Position numbers and translations under genes: made by a program. Below the pieces are notes generated by a model, which did no database searches, had not been told where the DNA came from, and saw only the letters and a program-made list of their open reading frames with translations. A DNA stretch of 33,669 nucleotides from DATEPR01 sp036269975 (GTDB taxonomy: Bacteria > Actinomycetota > Actinomycetes > Mycobacteriales > Pseudonocardiaceae). Positions 1 through 9,078 of this stretch are shown in pieces (the first letter of the stretch is position 1; every line of letters starts with the position of its first letter). The stretch spans positions 1 to 33,669 of the forward strand of contig DATBDL010000159.1 of assembly GCA_036269975.1 (NCBI GenBank), given 5' to 3'.

Positions 1-375
1 CGGCCGCACTACCTGTTCCTCTACGGCGTGGACGCCATGCAGAGCCAGTTGGAGACGAGGTCGCCGTCGCACGCGACGACCGGACTGGACGACCTGCGGG
101 CGATCCTGCGGCACGGCCCCGAGCACCACACGCACGTGTTCGGCTGGTGGCGCGGGGTCGGACGGTTGAAGGCCAGCCTGCCGATCGGGTCGGTCGAGGA
201 CATCGGCCCGTGGGTGGCGTTCGACGTGCAGGGCCAGGAGCTGATAGCCCTTACGCCGGGCCAGCAGATCGCGTGGTCGGCGCGACCGGGGCGCGGCCTG
301 TTCTTCGACCGGTTCACGCACGCCCGGCCGCACGTGATCATTCCGTTCGACGTCACCAAAGGACTCACGGCATGA
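1..375 (+). CDS. FtsK/SpoIIIE-like ATPase, C-terminal fragment (5' end outside window)
   Basis: Open from base 1 in frame 1 to a TGA at 373-375, so only the last 124 residues are present. What is visible resembles the end of actinobacterial FtsK/SpoIIIE-type motor proteins: a hydrophobic beta-strand plus Asp (HYLFLYGVDAM), a stretch TTGLDDLRAILRHGPEHHTHV with the His/Gly pattern seen just after the Walker B strand, then FGWWRGVGRLK and a tail PGRGLFFDR. The Walker A part would lie upstream. Family members are hexameric DNA or substrate translocases, but the role of this subtype is not clear to me. The stop overlaps the next ATG (ATGA), so the two genes are probably translationally coupled. 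An ATG at 34 exists but is an internal codon. Family call is moderate because most of the gene is missing. Confidence 0.65.
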   Translation, partial: RPHYLFLYGVDAMQSQLETRSPSHATTGLDDLRAILRHGPEHHTHVFGWWRGVGRLKASLPIGSVEDIGPWVAFDVQGQELIALTPGQQIAWSARPGRGLFFDRFTHARPHVIIPFDVTKGLTA

Positions 376-755
376 ACGGCGGCGACGCGGTCCGCAGGTA
401 CAAGGAGCTGGCCGACCTCAACACCGATGCCGTGCTGCGGATGCGGGAGCACGACCGCACCGTGGCCGACGAACTGCGGGCGCGGCTGGCCGAGGTGGAC
501 AGGCTGCTGGCCGAGGCAACCGCACGGGAGCGGGTGGCCAGGATGGCGGTGCGGTTGCACTGGGAGTCCGCGGTCGAGGCGCTGTGGAACGAGAAGTGGC
601 TCCGGGTCGGTCCGCAGCCGGGGCCGACGACGCCGCCACCCCCAGGGCTCTCGGCTTCGATGGCCGACGCCGAGGTGGGCCGCACGTACGAGGCACTCAA
701 GGAGGCGCTGCGCAAGCCGGCGCTGCTGCCCCGCCGCCAGCAACACGACGACTGA
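372..755 (+). CDS. Small coiled-coil protein coupled to the FtsK-like gene
   Basis: 127 residues, starting at the ATG that overlaps the upstream stop codon (ATGA). Residues about 5-70 are rich in Arg, Glu, Ala and Leu with heptad-like spacing (ADELRARLAEVDRLLAEA), which suggests one long helical coiled coil. It is followed by a Pro-rich linker (GPTTPPPPG, about residues 80-90) and a second short helix ending in a basic tail. There is no signal peptide, membrane segment or enzyme motif. I do not recognise the family. The tight overlap implies co-expression with the ATPase, and a coiled-coil adaptor or partner for it is a reasonable but untested inference. A longer in-frame ORF reaches upstream into the ATPase gene, but that part reads as an out-of-frame shadow. 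Confidence 0.7.
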   Translation: MNGGDAVRRYKELADLNTDAVLRMREHDRTVADELRARLAEVDRLLAEATARERVARMAVRLHWESAVEALWNEKWLRVGPQPGPTTPPPPGLSASMADAEVGRTYEALKEALRKPALLPRRQQHDD

Positions 756-823
756 TTACTGAACTCGCATGTTCCGGAATACCACGACCGGCGTGGCGCG
801 TTGGACCGCGTGACAATGATCGG

Positions 824-835
824 CACGTCGACGTG
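824..835. promoter_or_regulatory. Perfect 12-bp palindrome upstream of the MDR gene
   Basis: CACGTCGACGTG is fully self-complementary and lies two bases upstream of the GGAGGA Shine-Dalgarno (838-843) of the oxidoreductase gene. Its position would suit an operator that blocks transcription or translation initiation. No regulator gene is adjacent, so the role is inferred from position only. Confidence 0.3.
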
Positions 836-848
836 ACCGGAGGACATC

Positions 849-1865
849 ATGACCGCGATACCGGACCAGGGCCTGGAGATCCGACTGGCGGCCCGGCCCA
901 AGGGCTGGCCGACGCTGGACGACTTCGCCGTCGTCGATGCCGACGTGCCGCCGCTTGCTGAGGGCCAGATCCTGGTGCGCAACACCGTCATGAGCGTCGA
1001 CCCGTACATGCGCGGCCGGATGGACGACGTGAAGTCCTACGCGCCGCCGTTCCAGCTCGGCGCGGCGATGGAGGGCGGCGCGGTCGGCGAGGTCGTTGCG
1101 TCGAACACGGAGCGGTTCGCACCCGGCGACACCGTGCTGCACGGGCTGGGCTGGCGCGAGTACGCGGTGCTGGACGGGCGGGGCGCGCTGCCGGTGGACC
1201 TCGCGGTGGCGCCGGCCGGCGCGTATCTCGGGGTGCTCGGCATGCCGGGGCTGACCGCGTATGCCGGGCTGCTGGCGGTGGCCGAGTTCAAGCCGGGTGA
1301 CACCGTGTTCGTGTCCGGAGCCGCGGGCGCGGTCGGCTCGGTGGTGGGCCAGATCGCGAAGCTCAAGGGTGCCAAGCGGGTCATCGGCAGTGCCGGGTCG
1401 GCGGCCAAGGTCGCGCACCTCGTCGACGATCTCGGCTTCGACACCGCGTTCAACTACAAGGACGGCCCGGTGGTCAAGCAGTTGGCGGAAGCCGCGCCGG
1501 ACGGCATCGAGGTGTACTTCGACAACGTCGGCGGCGAGCACCTGGAAGCCGCGCTCTCGGTGATCAACGTGCACGGCCACATCGCGGTGTGCGGGATGAT
1601 CTCGATCTACAACAACACCGAGCCGTCGCCCGCGCCGCGCAATCTCAACCAGATGATAAAGAAGCGGATCACGATGCGCGGCATGCTCGTCGGCGACCAC
1701 GGGAACCTGCGGGACGACTTCGTGCGCGAGGTCGGCGGCTGGCTCAGCGATGGGAAGCTGCGCTACGACGAGACCGTCGTTGCCGGCCTCGCCAACGCGC
1801 CGACGGCGTTCCTCGGCATGCTGCGCGGCCAGAACACCGGGAAAATGCTGGTCACGATCGACTGA
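849..1865 (+). CDS. NADP-dependent medium-chain (MDR) oxidoreductase, zinc-independent
   Basis: 338 residues, the usual length for the leukotriene B4 dehydrogenase/YncB-CurA branch of the MDR superfamily. These enzymes reduce alpha,beta-unsaturated carbonyls with NADPH in the cytosol. The N-terminal GroES-like domain carries MSVDPYMRGRM (about 48-58), typical of this branch. The Rossmann motif GAAGAVGS is near residue 157, followed by FDNVGGEHLEAAL near 224 and MIKKRITMRGMLV near 270. The Cys/Glu zinc ligands of alcohol dehydrogenases are absent. The start ATG has a GGAGGA site five bases upstream. The last 14 bases overlap the 3' end of the convergent flavoprotein gene. The natural substrate cannot be told from sequence. 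Confidence 0.88.
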   Translation: MTAIPDQGLEIRLAARPKGWPTLDDFAVVDADVPPLAEGQILVRNTVMSVDPYMRGRMDDVKSYAPPFQLGAAMEGGAVGEVVASNTERFAPGDTVLHGLGWREYAVLDGRGALPVDLAVAPAGAYLGVLGMPGLTAYAGLLAVAEFKPGDTVFVSGAAGAVGSVVGQIAKLKGAKRVIGSAGSAAKVAHLVDDLGFDTAFNYKDGPVVKQLAEAAPDGIEVYFDNVGGEHLEAALSVINVHGHIAVCGMISIYNNTEPSPAPRNLNQMIKKRITMRGMLVGDHGNLRDDFVREVGGWLSDGKLRYDETVVAGLANAPTAFLGMLRGQNTGKMLVTID

Positions 1866-3474
1866 TCAGCTTTCCTGGATTGAGGATTCCGGTCGGATCG
1901 AGCGTGCGCTTCACCGCCGCCAGCACCTCGACGCCGAGATCGCCGATCTCGGCGTCGAGGTAGGGCGCGTGGTCGACGCCGACCGCGTGGTGGTGCGTGA
2001 TCGTGCCACGGGCACCGGTGATCGCCGTGCTGGCGGCCCGTTTGGCGCGCTGCCACTGGTCGATCGGGTCGGCGGATCTCGGTGCCAGGACGGTGAAGTA
2101 GAGCGAAGCGCCGGTTTCGTAGGCGTGCGAGATGTGGCACATCACGAGCGGCCGGTCACTGACGGTCCGCAGCGCGGCACGAACCGCGTCCCGCAGGTGG
2201 TCCAGATTCGACCAGTGGGTCGCGGTTTCCAGGGTTTCCACGCAGACACCCGCGTCCAGCAGGGCGTCCCGCTGCCGTGGCCCGGCGAACCGGCCGCGCT
2301 GCCACGCCCGCGCGGGCGCCGCCCCGAGTGCGATCGGCCGGTGTGCCCGCAGGACGCGCCGAGCGACCTTGTTCGGGGCGCCGTCGTCCTCCCGGCCCAG
2401 GACCAGCAGGCAGGGTTCCTTGATGCCGCGCAGTCGCAGGTAGGCGCGCAGTGCCCTCGTCTTCATGCCGCCGGACATGGCGAGCGCGACGTCGGTCTCG
2501 TCCACATCGGACAGTCGGGTCACCGTCGCCAGCACGCGGTGTTGGGCCAGCGCGCGGACGGCGGCGGTGCCTCTGGCCCAGCCGTCGAAGACGTAGGCCG
2601 CGTAACGGGTCTGACTCGGTTTCGGGCGGACGCGCACGGTGACCTCGGTGAGCACGCCGAACGCGCCCTCGCTGCCCAGCACCAGGCCCAGCAGGTCCGG
2701 CCCGGCCGCCGACGCGGGCGCGACGCCGAGCCGCCATTCGCCGCGCGGTGTCGCGACACGGACGGCGTCGACCATGTCCTCGAACCGGCCGTAGCCGGCG
2801 GATGCCTGGCCGGCCGAGCGGGTGGCGGCGAATCCGCCGATGGTGGCACGTTCGAAGCTCTGCGGCAGGTGGCCGAGGGTGAGTCCGTGCGCCGCCAGCA
2901 GGCGTTCGGCGTCCGGTCCGCGCACGCCGGCCTGGAACGTGGCCAGCCGGGACACCGGATCGACGCTGACCAGCGCGTCGAGCCGCACGAGGTCGAGCGC
3001 GACGACGGCGACCTTGTCGCCGCGTAGCGCGCTCACCCCGCCGACGACCGACGTGCCGCCGCCGAACGGGACGACACCGATGCCGAACTTCGCGCAGGTA
3101 CGCAGGATCTCGGTGATCTGCGTCGAATCAGCGGGCGTGAGCACGGCGTCCGGCGCGGTGAGCTGGCCGCCCTGCCGATAGCGGATCAGGTCCAGATAGG
3201 ACAGTCCGCCGCTGCGTCCGAGGCGGGATTCCTGGTCGGTACGCACGTTGTCCGCACTGATGACGTCGGCCAGCGCGGCCTCGGCGTCGGCGGGGAGGGC
3301 GGACGGGGCGACGGTGCGCTTCGAGTCCCTCGCGATGCCGGCATCGCTGGCGGATAGGCCGATGCGTGCGCGGAGCCAGCGCAGGGCGTGCGCCGGCAGC
3401 GGGTGTGGCTCGGCGGTCCAGGTGCCGCGAAGGGTGTGGGCGATCGGCTCGGTCACCGGTACAGTGTTACACAT
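1852..3474 (-). CDS. FAD-binding oxidase of the alkylglycerone-phosphate synthase (AGPS) type
   Basis: 540 residues in VAO-type flavoenzyme layout: an FAD-binding domain with PFGGGTSVVGG (about 136-146) and ATIGGFAATRSAGQASAGYG, then a substrate domain ending with the His cluster HHHAVG (about 494-499) and the family tail DPTGILNPGKL. The His cluster matches the active-site histidines of eukaryotic AGPS, which swaps the acyl group of acyl-DHAP for a fatty alcohol in ether-lipid synthesis. Related actinobacterial flavoproteins may instead oxidise hydroxy acids or lactate-like substrates. It is divergent from the TetR gene; the two start codons share the bases CATG at 3472-3475. A GTG at 3456 (534 residues) is an alternative start, and neither has a clear Shine-Dalgarno. 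Mycobacterium tuberculosis, as I recall, has the same order (Rv2249c glpD1 - Rv2250c - Rv2251). Confidence 0.82.
   Translation of the reverse strand: MCNTVPVTEPIAHTLRGTWTAEPHPLPAHALRWLRARIGLSASDAGIARDSKRTVAPSALPADAEAALADVISADNVRTDQESRLGRSGGLSYLDLIRYRQGGQLTAPDAVLTPADSTQITEILRTCAKFGIGVVPFGGGTSVVGGVSALRGDKVAVVALDLVRLDALVSVDPVSRLATFQAGVRGPDAERLLAAHGLTLGHLPQSFERATIGGFAATRSAGQASAGYGRFEDMVDAVRVATPRGEWRLGVAPASAAGPDLLGLVLGSEGAFGVLTEVTVRVRPKPSQTRYAAYVFDGWARGTAAVRALAQHRVLATVTRLSDVDETDVALAMSGGMKTRALRAYLRLRGIKEPCLLVLGREDDGAPNKVARRVLRAHRPIALGAAPARAWQRGRFAGPRQRDALLDAGVCVETLETATHWSNLDHLRDAVRAALRTVSDRPLVMCHISHAYETGASLYFTVLAPRSADPIDQWQRAKRAASTAITGARGTITHHHAVGVDHAPYLDAEIGDLGVEVLAAVKRTLDPTGILNPGKLISRS
3460..3465 (+). 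promoter_or_regulatory. Likely -10 element of a leaderless promoter for the TetR gene
   Basis: TACAGT fits the actinobacterial TAnnnT -10 pattern and lies seven bases before the ATG at 3473, the spacing expected when transcription begins at the start codon. No Shine-Dalgarno precedes this ATG, which agrees with a leaderless mRNA. Confidence 0.45.
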
Positions 3475-4072
3475 GACGTCTCAACGTCACAGTGTGACGC
3501 GACTGGACGACGACCTGCTGCTGGACGCGGCGCGGCACTGCGTGCTGTCGGTCGGCGTGCGGCGGACGACGCTGACCGACATCGCCCGTCGTGCCGGCAC
3601 CAGCCGGATGACCGTCTACCGGCGGTTTCCCGGCGTGACGAGCGTGGTCGCGGCGCTGATGACGCGGGCGTTCGGCGCACTGCTGCACGAGGTCGGCGCG
3701 GCGGCGGACGGTGCCGGCGCGGCGCGGGAACGGCTGGTCACGGCGGCCGTGCGGGCGGCGGCGCTGCTGGTCGACGATCCACTGCTGACCAGCGTGCTCG
3801 ACCGCGATGCCGAGTTGCTGCTGCCCTACCTGGTGGAGCGGATCGGGAGCACCCAACGACTCGCCGAGAAGTTCGTCACCGAACTGCTGATCGAGGGGCA
3901 CGCGGACGGCTCGATCCGGCCGGCGCCGGTGGCGGCGCAGGCGCGGGTGCTCTTCCTCACCGTGCAGGCGTTCGTGCTGTCGCATCGGACCAGCAGCTCG
4001 GACGTGCCGGCGAGCGAACTGCTGGCCGAGCTCGCGGCGTGCCTGGATCACAGCCTGCGGGTGGCGTCGTGA
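3473..4072 (+). CDS. TetR-family transcriptional regulator
   Basis: 199 residues. The N-terminal helix-turn-helix reads TLTDIARRAGTSRMTVYRR (about 23-41), the classic TetR recognition helix pattern. The rest is an all-helical ligand-binding/dimer domain of ordinary length. The open frame continues upstream, but that part lies inside the opposite-strand flavoprotein gene, so the ATG at 3473 is preferred. It probably controls itself, the overlapping glpD (GTGA overlap, 4069-4072) and the divergent AGPS-like gene. Dyads at 3474-3489 and 3485-3499 lie over its first codons and could be operators. If that region is purely operator, a GTG at 3494 is an alternative start. The ligand is unknown; a glycerolipid or acyl-CoA type molecule would fit the neighbours. 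Confidence 0.88.
   Translation: MTSQRHSVTRLDDDLLLDAARHCVLSVGVRRTTLTDIARRAGTSRMTVYRRFPGVTSVVAALMTRAFGALLHEVGAAADGAGAARERLVTAAVRAAALLVDDPLLTSVLDRDAELLLPYLVERIGSTQRLAEKFVTELLIEGHADGSIRPAPVAAQARVLFLTVQAFVLSHRTSSSDVPASELLAELAACLDHSLRVAS
3485..3499. promoter_or_regulatory. Perfect 7+1+7 dyad, probable TetR operator
   Basis: CGTCACA-g-TGTGACG is a perfect inverted repeat with one central base. It overlaps TGACGT-ctca-ACGTCA at 3474-3489. The ten bases ACAGTGTTAC (3461-3470) recur as ACAGTGTGAC (3489-3498), a near direct repeat spanning the divergent start region. Placement just after the presumed transcription start suits autorepression. The binding protein is inferred to be the local TetR. Confidence 0.5.
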
Positions 4073-5595
4073 TCACGTCGCTCAACGCAGCTCGCCGCCG
4101 TCGGGAACTCGACGAGATCGCAGGCGGACTGATGGTCGACGTGCTGGTGGTCGGTGGCGGCGTGACCGGGGCCGGAGTCGCGCTGGACGCGGCGTCGCGC
4201 GGGCTGTCGGTGTGTCTCGTGGAGGCGCACGACCTGGCGTTCGGTACGTCACGCTGGTCGAGCAAGCTCGTGCACGGTGGCCTGCGCTACCTGGCCAAGG
4301 GCGACGTCGGGCTTGCCTACGAGAGCGCCGCCGAGCGGGGCACGCTGATGACAGTGGTGGCGCCGCACCTGATCCGGCCGCTGCCACAGTTGGTTCCGTT
4401 GTACGGCAGGGCTCGCGGCACCGCGCTGATCATGGCCGGGTTGCGGGCCGGGGACGCGCTGCGCAGGGCGGCCCGCACGCCGACCGAACTGCTGCCGCCA
4501 CCGCGCCGGGTATCGACAACTCGGGCGTCGGCGCTGGCGCCGGGATTGCGGCGCAGTGGACTGCGCGGTGGGCTGCTGAGCTTCGACGGGCAACTGGTGG
4601 ACGACGCCCGGCTGGTCGTCGCGCTGGCCAGGACGGCGGCCGGTTTCGGGGCCCGTGTGCTGACCAGGGCGCGGGCGCTGCGGCTGCACCGGCACGGTGC
4701 GGACATGCGGGACGAGGTGACCGGCGTCGAGTTCGGGATTCGGGCGCGGGCCGTCGTCAACGCGGCCGGCGTGTGGGCGGGGGAACTGGTCGACTCGGTG
4801 CGGCTGCGGCCATCGCGCGGGACGCACCTGGTGCTGTCGGCGGACGCGCTGGACATCCGCGCCACCGCGATCACGATTCCGGTGCCCGGCGAGCACAATC
4901 GGTTCGCACTGCTACTCCCCCAGGACGACGGCCGGCTGTATCTCGGGCTGACCGACGAGCCCGTGACCGGGCCGCTGCCGGACGTGCCCGATGTGCCGGC
5001 GTCCGATGTGGATTTCCTGCTTGACGTGGGTTCTTCGGTGCTGGCAACGCCGTTGCGCCGGGCCGACGTGCTGGGTGCCTACGCCGGGTTGCGGCCGCTG
5101 GTGGCCGGCGGCGCCAGCAGGAGCGCCGACCTGTCGCGGCACCATGCCGTGTTGACGTCACCGGACGGGGTGATCACCGTGGTCGGTGGCAAGTTGACCA
5201 CCTATCGGCGGATGGCCGAGGACGCCGTCGACGCCACCAAGCTGACATCGGCGCCGTCGCGAACGAAGCGGGTTCCGTTGGTGGGCGCGGCCGACAGACA
5301 TGTTCTGTCTACTATGGATACTCCGAGGCGGCTGGTGTTCCGATACGGCACCGAAGCCGGCCGGGTGGCGGCACTCGGCGAACTGGACCCCGCGTTGGCC
5401 GTGCCGGTGGCCGATGGCAGCATGGTGACGGCGGCCGAGGTGGTGTGGGCGGTACGCCACGAAGGCGCGCTGGACGCGGCGGACGTGCTCGACCGGCGGA
5501 CCAGGATCGGCCTCGTCCCGGCCGACCGGGAAGCGGCGGCGGACAACGTCGGCGGCCTGGTGGCGAGATCACTCAGTGGGCTGGCGGCGGACTGA
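4069..5595 (+). CDS. glpD: Aerobic glycerol-3-phosphate dehydrogenase (FAD, GlpD type)
   Basis: 508 residues. It oxidises sn-glycerol 3-phosphate to dihydroxyacetone phosphate and passes electrons to quinone at the inner face of the membrane. The dinucleotide-binding motif VLVVGGGVTGAG is at about 24-35, the GlpD signature GTSRWSSKLVHGGLRYL at about 58-74, and the second FAD segment VVGGKLTTYRRMAEDAVD near 371-388. The small C-terminal helical domain follows. The GTG start overlaps the TetR stop (GTGA), so both are in one operon. Its product DHAP is the backbone donor for alkylglycerone-phosphate synthesis, which links it to the divergent AGPS-like gene. A longer frame open upstream belongs to a shadow of the TetR gene. 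Confidence 0.92.
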   Translation: MITSLNAARRRRELDEIAGGLMVDVLVVGGGVTGAGVALDAASRGLSVCLVEAHDLAFGTSRWSSKLVHGGLRYLAKGDVGLAYESAAERGTLMTVVAPHLIRPLPQLVPLYGRARGTALIMAGLRAGDALRRAARTPTELLPPPRRVSTTRASALAPGLRRSGLRGGLLSFDGQLVDDARLVVALARTAAGFGARVLTRARALRLHRHGADMRDEVTGVEFGIRARAVVNAAGVWAGELVDSVRLRPSRGTHLVLSADALDIRATAITIPVPGEHNRFALLLPQDDGRLYLGLTDEPVTGPLPDVPDVPASDVDFLLDVGSSVLATPLRRADVLGAYAGLRPLVAGGASRSADLSRHHAVLTSPDGVITVVGGKLTTYRRMAEDAVDATKLTSAPSRTKRVPLVGAADRHVLSTMDTPRRLVFRYGTEAGRVAALGELDPALAVPVADGSMVTAAEVVWAVRHEGALDAADVLDRRTRIGLVPADREAAADNVGGLVARSLSGLAAD

Positions 5596-5753
5596 ACCCG
5601 TAGAGTTGACGGCAATCCGGTGCTGAGGTGCTGGCAACACGGGAATTCCACACGGTCGGCGCAATCGTTATGTCGACGTTGGCGTTTGTCCGGCGGATCG
5701 TGAGCCAGGTCGGCCATGCTGGCCGAGGGCCGGACGTCTGCGAGGAGGGCGGC

Positions 5754-6653
5754 GTGACGGACGCGATACTGGAGATCGATCGGATCTCCAAGCGCTACGG
5801 CGCCGTGGTCGCGTTGCACGAGACCAGCCTGGTGACGGGTGCCGGCGAACTGTGCGGTATCGCCGGCCGGGCCGGCGCCGGCAAGACCACCCTGCTACGG
5901 ATCTGTGCCGGCCTGCTGACCGCGGACAGCGGCGGCGTGCGCTGGCGATCCGCGCCGATCGAGCGGGCCATGCTGGCACGGATCGGCTATCAGCCGGCTG
6001 CCGGCGGGCTGCACCCGGACATGATGGTTCCGGACCAACTCGCCTACCGGGGCGGACTGCACGGGCTGGACACCAACGAAGCCCATCGCCGCGCCCAGGT
6101 CTGGCTGGACCGGCTCGGTCAGCGGGCACTGCGCGAACGCGGGATCGGCACGCTGGACACCGACGAGCGCCGCATCGTCGCCCTGATCGCGACGCTGCTG
6201 CCGGAACCGGAACTGTTGTTGCTGGACGAACCGTGCGCCGGAATGAGCGCGACCGGAATCGCCACCGTCTTCGAGGTGCTACGCGAGCAGGCCGACAACG
6301 GTGTACCGGTCCTGTTGTCCAGCAACGACTTCGACCTCGTCGAGCATAGATGTGACCGGGCCGCGATCCTCCGCAGTGGACAGCCGATCGCGGTCGGCGC
6401 CATGCCGGAGCTGACGGCGGACCGGGCCCGGCTGATAGCCGTGGACGCGCCGGACGCCACCCCCGGCTGGGCGGCCGTGGTGCCGGGGTGTCGGATGGTC
6501 GATGTGGACGGAACACGCGTCGTGCTGGAACTGGGCCCGGAAGCCGACGACCAGGCGGTGCTCGCGGCAGCGATGGCCACCGGCCGGGTCCGCGAGTTCA
6601 CGCTGCTGCGCAGGTCACTGGCCGCGCGCTACGACTCGGCGGACGGCTCGTGA
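5754..6653 (+). CDS. ABC transporter ATP-binding protein with degenerate motifs
   Basis: 299 residues from a GTG with a GAGGAGG site six bases upstream; the frame is open back to 5628 but that extension does not look like ABC sequence. Walker A GRAGAGKT (38-45), Q-loop Gln80 (IGYQ) and Walker B ELLLLDEP (153-160, catalytic Glu159) are intact. The signature region reads LDTDERR at 134-140 in place of the usual LSGGQ-type motif, and the switch His is replaced by Asn191 (SSNDFDLVEH). Residues 210-299 form an extra C-terminal domain as in CcmA/NatA-like proteins. TGATG overlap with the permease gene shows they form one transporter. With both motifs altered, ATP hydrolysis may be weak or the protein may act mainly as a regulator; that is inference. 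Confidence 0.85.
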   Translation: MTDAILEIDRISKRYGAVVALHETSLVTGAGELCGIAGRAGAGKTTLLRICAGLLTADSGGVRWRSAPIERAMLARIGYQPAAGGLHPDMMVPDQLAYRGGLHGLDTNEAHRRAQVWLDRLGQRALRERGIGTLDTDERRIVALIATLLPEPELLLLDEPCAGMSATGIATVFEVLREQADNGVPVLLSSNDFDLVEHRCDRAAILRSGQPIAVGAMPELTADRARLIAVDAPDATPGWAAVVPGCRMVDVDGTRVVLELGPEADDQAVLAAAMATGRVREFTLLRRSLAARYDSADGS

Positions 6654-7735
6654 TGAACGTCGTGGTGTTGGTGGCGCGCCGGGAGTTCCGGTCACGGGTG
6701 TGGTCCAAGCCGGTGCTGGGCTGTTCCGTGCTGGTAGCCGTGTTGCTGGTGACTTTCCTTTTCCTGCAAGCATTCGTGTTCGGCAGCGAGCATCCGATCC
6801 GGATCGGATTGGCCGGCCAGGCGATCGGGCTGGCGGAGGGCCTGCCGCAGGAGACCGCGAGCCTCGGCCTGACCGTGGCCGTGAGCCAGGTGGACAGCGT
6901 CGCCGACGGGGTGGCCCAGGTGAAGGCAGGCGAACTGGACGTACTGGTGTCCGGTGCGCGGGCCGCGCTGCACGTGACAGTGGACAACCAGCTAGATCCG
7001 CAACTGCGGACCACCCTGAACGGCCTGGTCCGGCAACAGGTGCTGGACGCGCAGATAGCGCAGTTGGGCGCGCGGCCACAGGACGTGCTGTCCAGGGTGG
7101 ACCAGGCGCAGATCAGCCTGACGCAGTTGAACGTGACCGATCCGGAGCGCGTCCAGCGAGTCGCGATCGGCGTAGTGGTGGGGCTGCTGGTCACGCTGGC
7201 ACTGGCCGGCGCGGCCGCCCTGGCCACCGCGGCGGCGGTCGCCGGCCGGCGGGACGGCACCGAGGAGGTGGTGCTGACCGTGCTGCGGCCGCGCCGCCTG
7301 CTGCTCGCCAACCTGGCCGGCCCAGGAGTGACCGGTCTGGTGCATCTGGTCGCGGTCGGCGTGCTGGGCGTGGTGGTGGCGCTGGCGACCGGGGTGGTGA
7401 CGCTGCCCGGTTCGCTGCTGGCCGGGTTCGGCACCGGGCTGCTGTGGTACGTGCTGGGCGTCGCGGTAGTCGGCACGATATGCACGACACGACGAACGGC
7501 GATGTGGTTGCTGGCCGGGCTGATCGTGGTGTTCGTGCTGAGCACGATCCTGCTGACGGCCGATCCCGGCGGCACGGCCACGGCGGTGCTGTCGGTACTG
7601 CCACCGTTCGCGCCTGTGCTGCTACCGGGCCGGCTGGTGGTCGGCGTGGCAAGCGCGTGGCAGGTCCCGCTGGCAGTCGGCCTGACACTGGTACTGCTGG
7701 CCGGCCTGACGGCGAAGCGAATTTCCTTGCCGTAG
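6653..7735 (+). CDS. ABC-2 type transporter permease (NatB-like)
   Basis: 360 residues. One N-terminal membrane helix (about 20-40, VLGCSVLVAVLLVTFLF) is followed by a large extracytoplasmic domain (about 45-165) and then five or so hydrophobic helices from about residue 165 to the end. This is the NatB/YhaP-type layout of ABC-2 exporters. The ATG overlaps the ATPase stop (TGATG), so it is the membrane half of that transporter. The gene ends 8 bases before a strong hairpin. Family members export sodium, antibiotics or lipids, and the sequence gives no firm substrate. The external domain contains long Gln- and Asp-rich helical stretches (VLSRVDQAQISLTQL). Confidence 0.85.
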   Translation: MNVVVLVARREFRSRVWSKPVLGCSVLVAVLLVTFLFLQAFVFGSEHPIRIGLAGQAIGLAEGLPQETASLGLTVAVSQVDSVADGVAQVKAGELDVLVSGARAALHVTVDNQLDPQLRTTLNGLVRQQVLDAQIAQLGARPQDVLSRVDQAQISLTQLNVTDPERVQRVAIGVVVGLLVTLALAGAAALATAAAVAGRRDGTEEVVLTVLRPRRLLLANLAGPGVTGLVHLVAVGVLGVVVALATGVVTLPGSLLAGFGTGLLWYVLGVAVVGTICTTRRTAMWLLAGLIVVFVLSTILLTADPGGTATAVLSVLPPFAPVLLPGRLVVGVASAWQVPLAVGLTLVLLAGLTAKRISLP

Positions 7736-7743
7736 CAAGAGAA

Positions 7744-7773
7744 ACGGCCCACCGCTGGTCTGCGGTGGGCCGT
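7744..7773. terminator. Bidirectional hairpin between convergent permease and gltA
   Basis: A perfect 12-bp stem, ACGGCCCACCGC paired with GCGGTGGGCCGT, closes a 6-nt loop. It is followed on the minus strand by TTTCTCTT, so it should act best for gltA. It sits wholly between the two stop codons. Confidence 0.85.
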
Positions 7774-7779
7774 TCGCTC

Positions 7780-9078
<1,299 letters not shown>

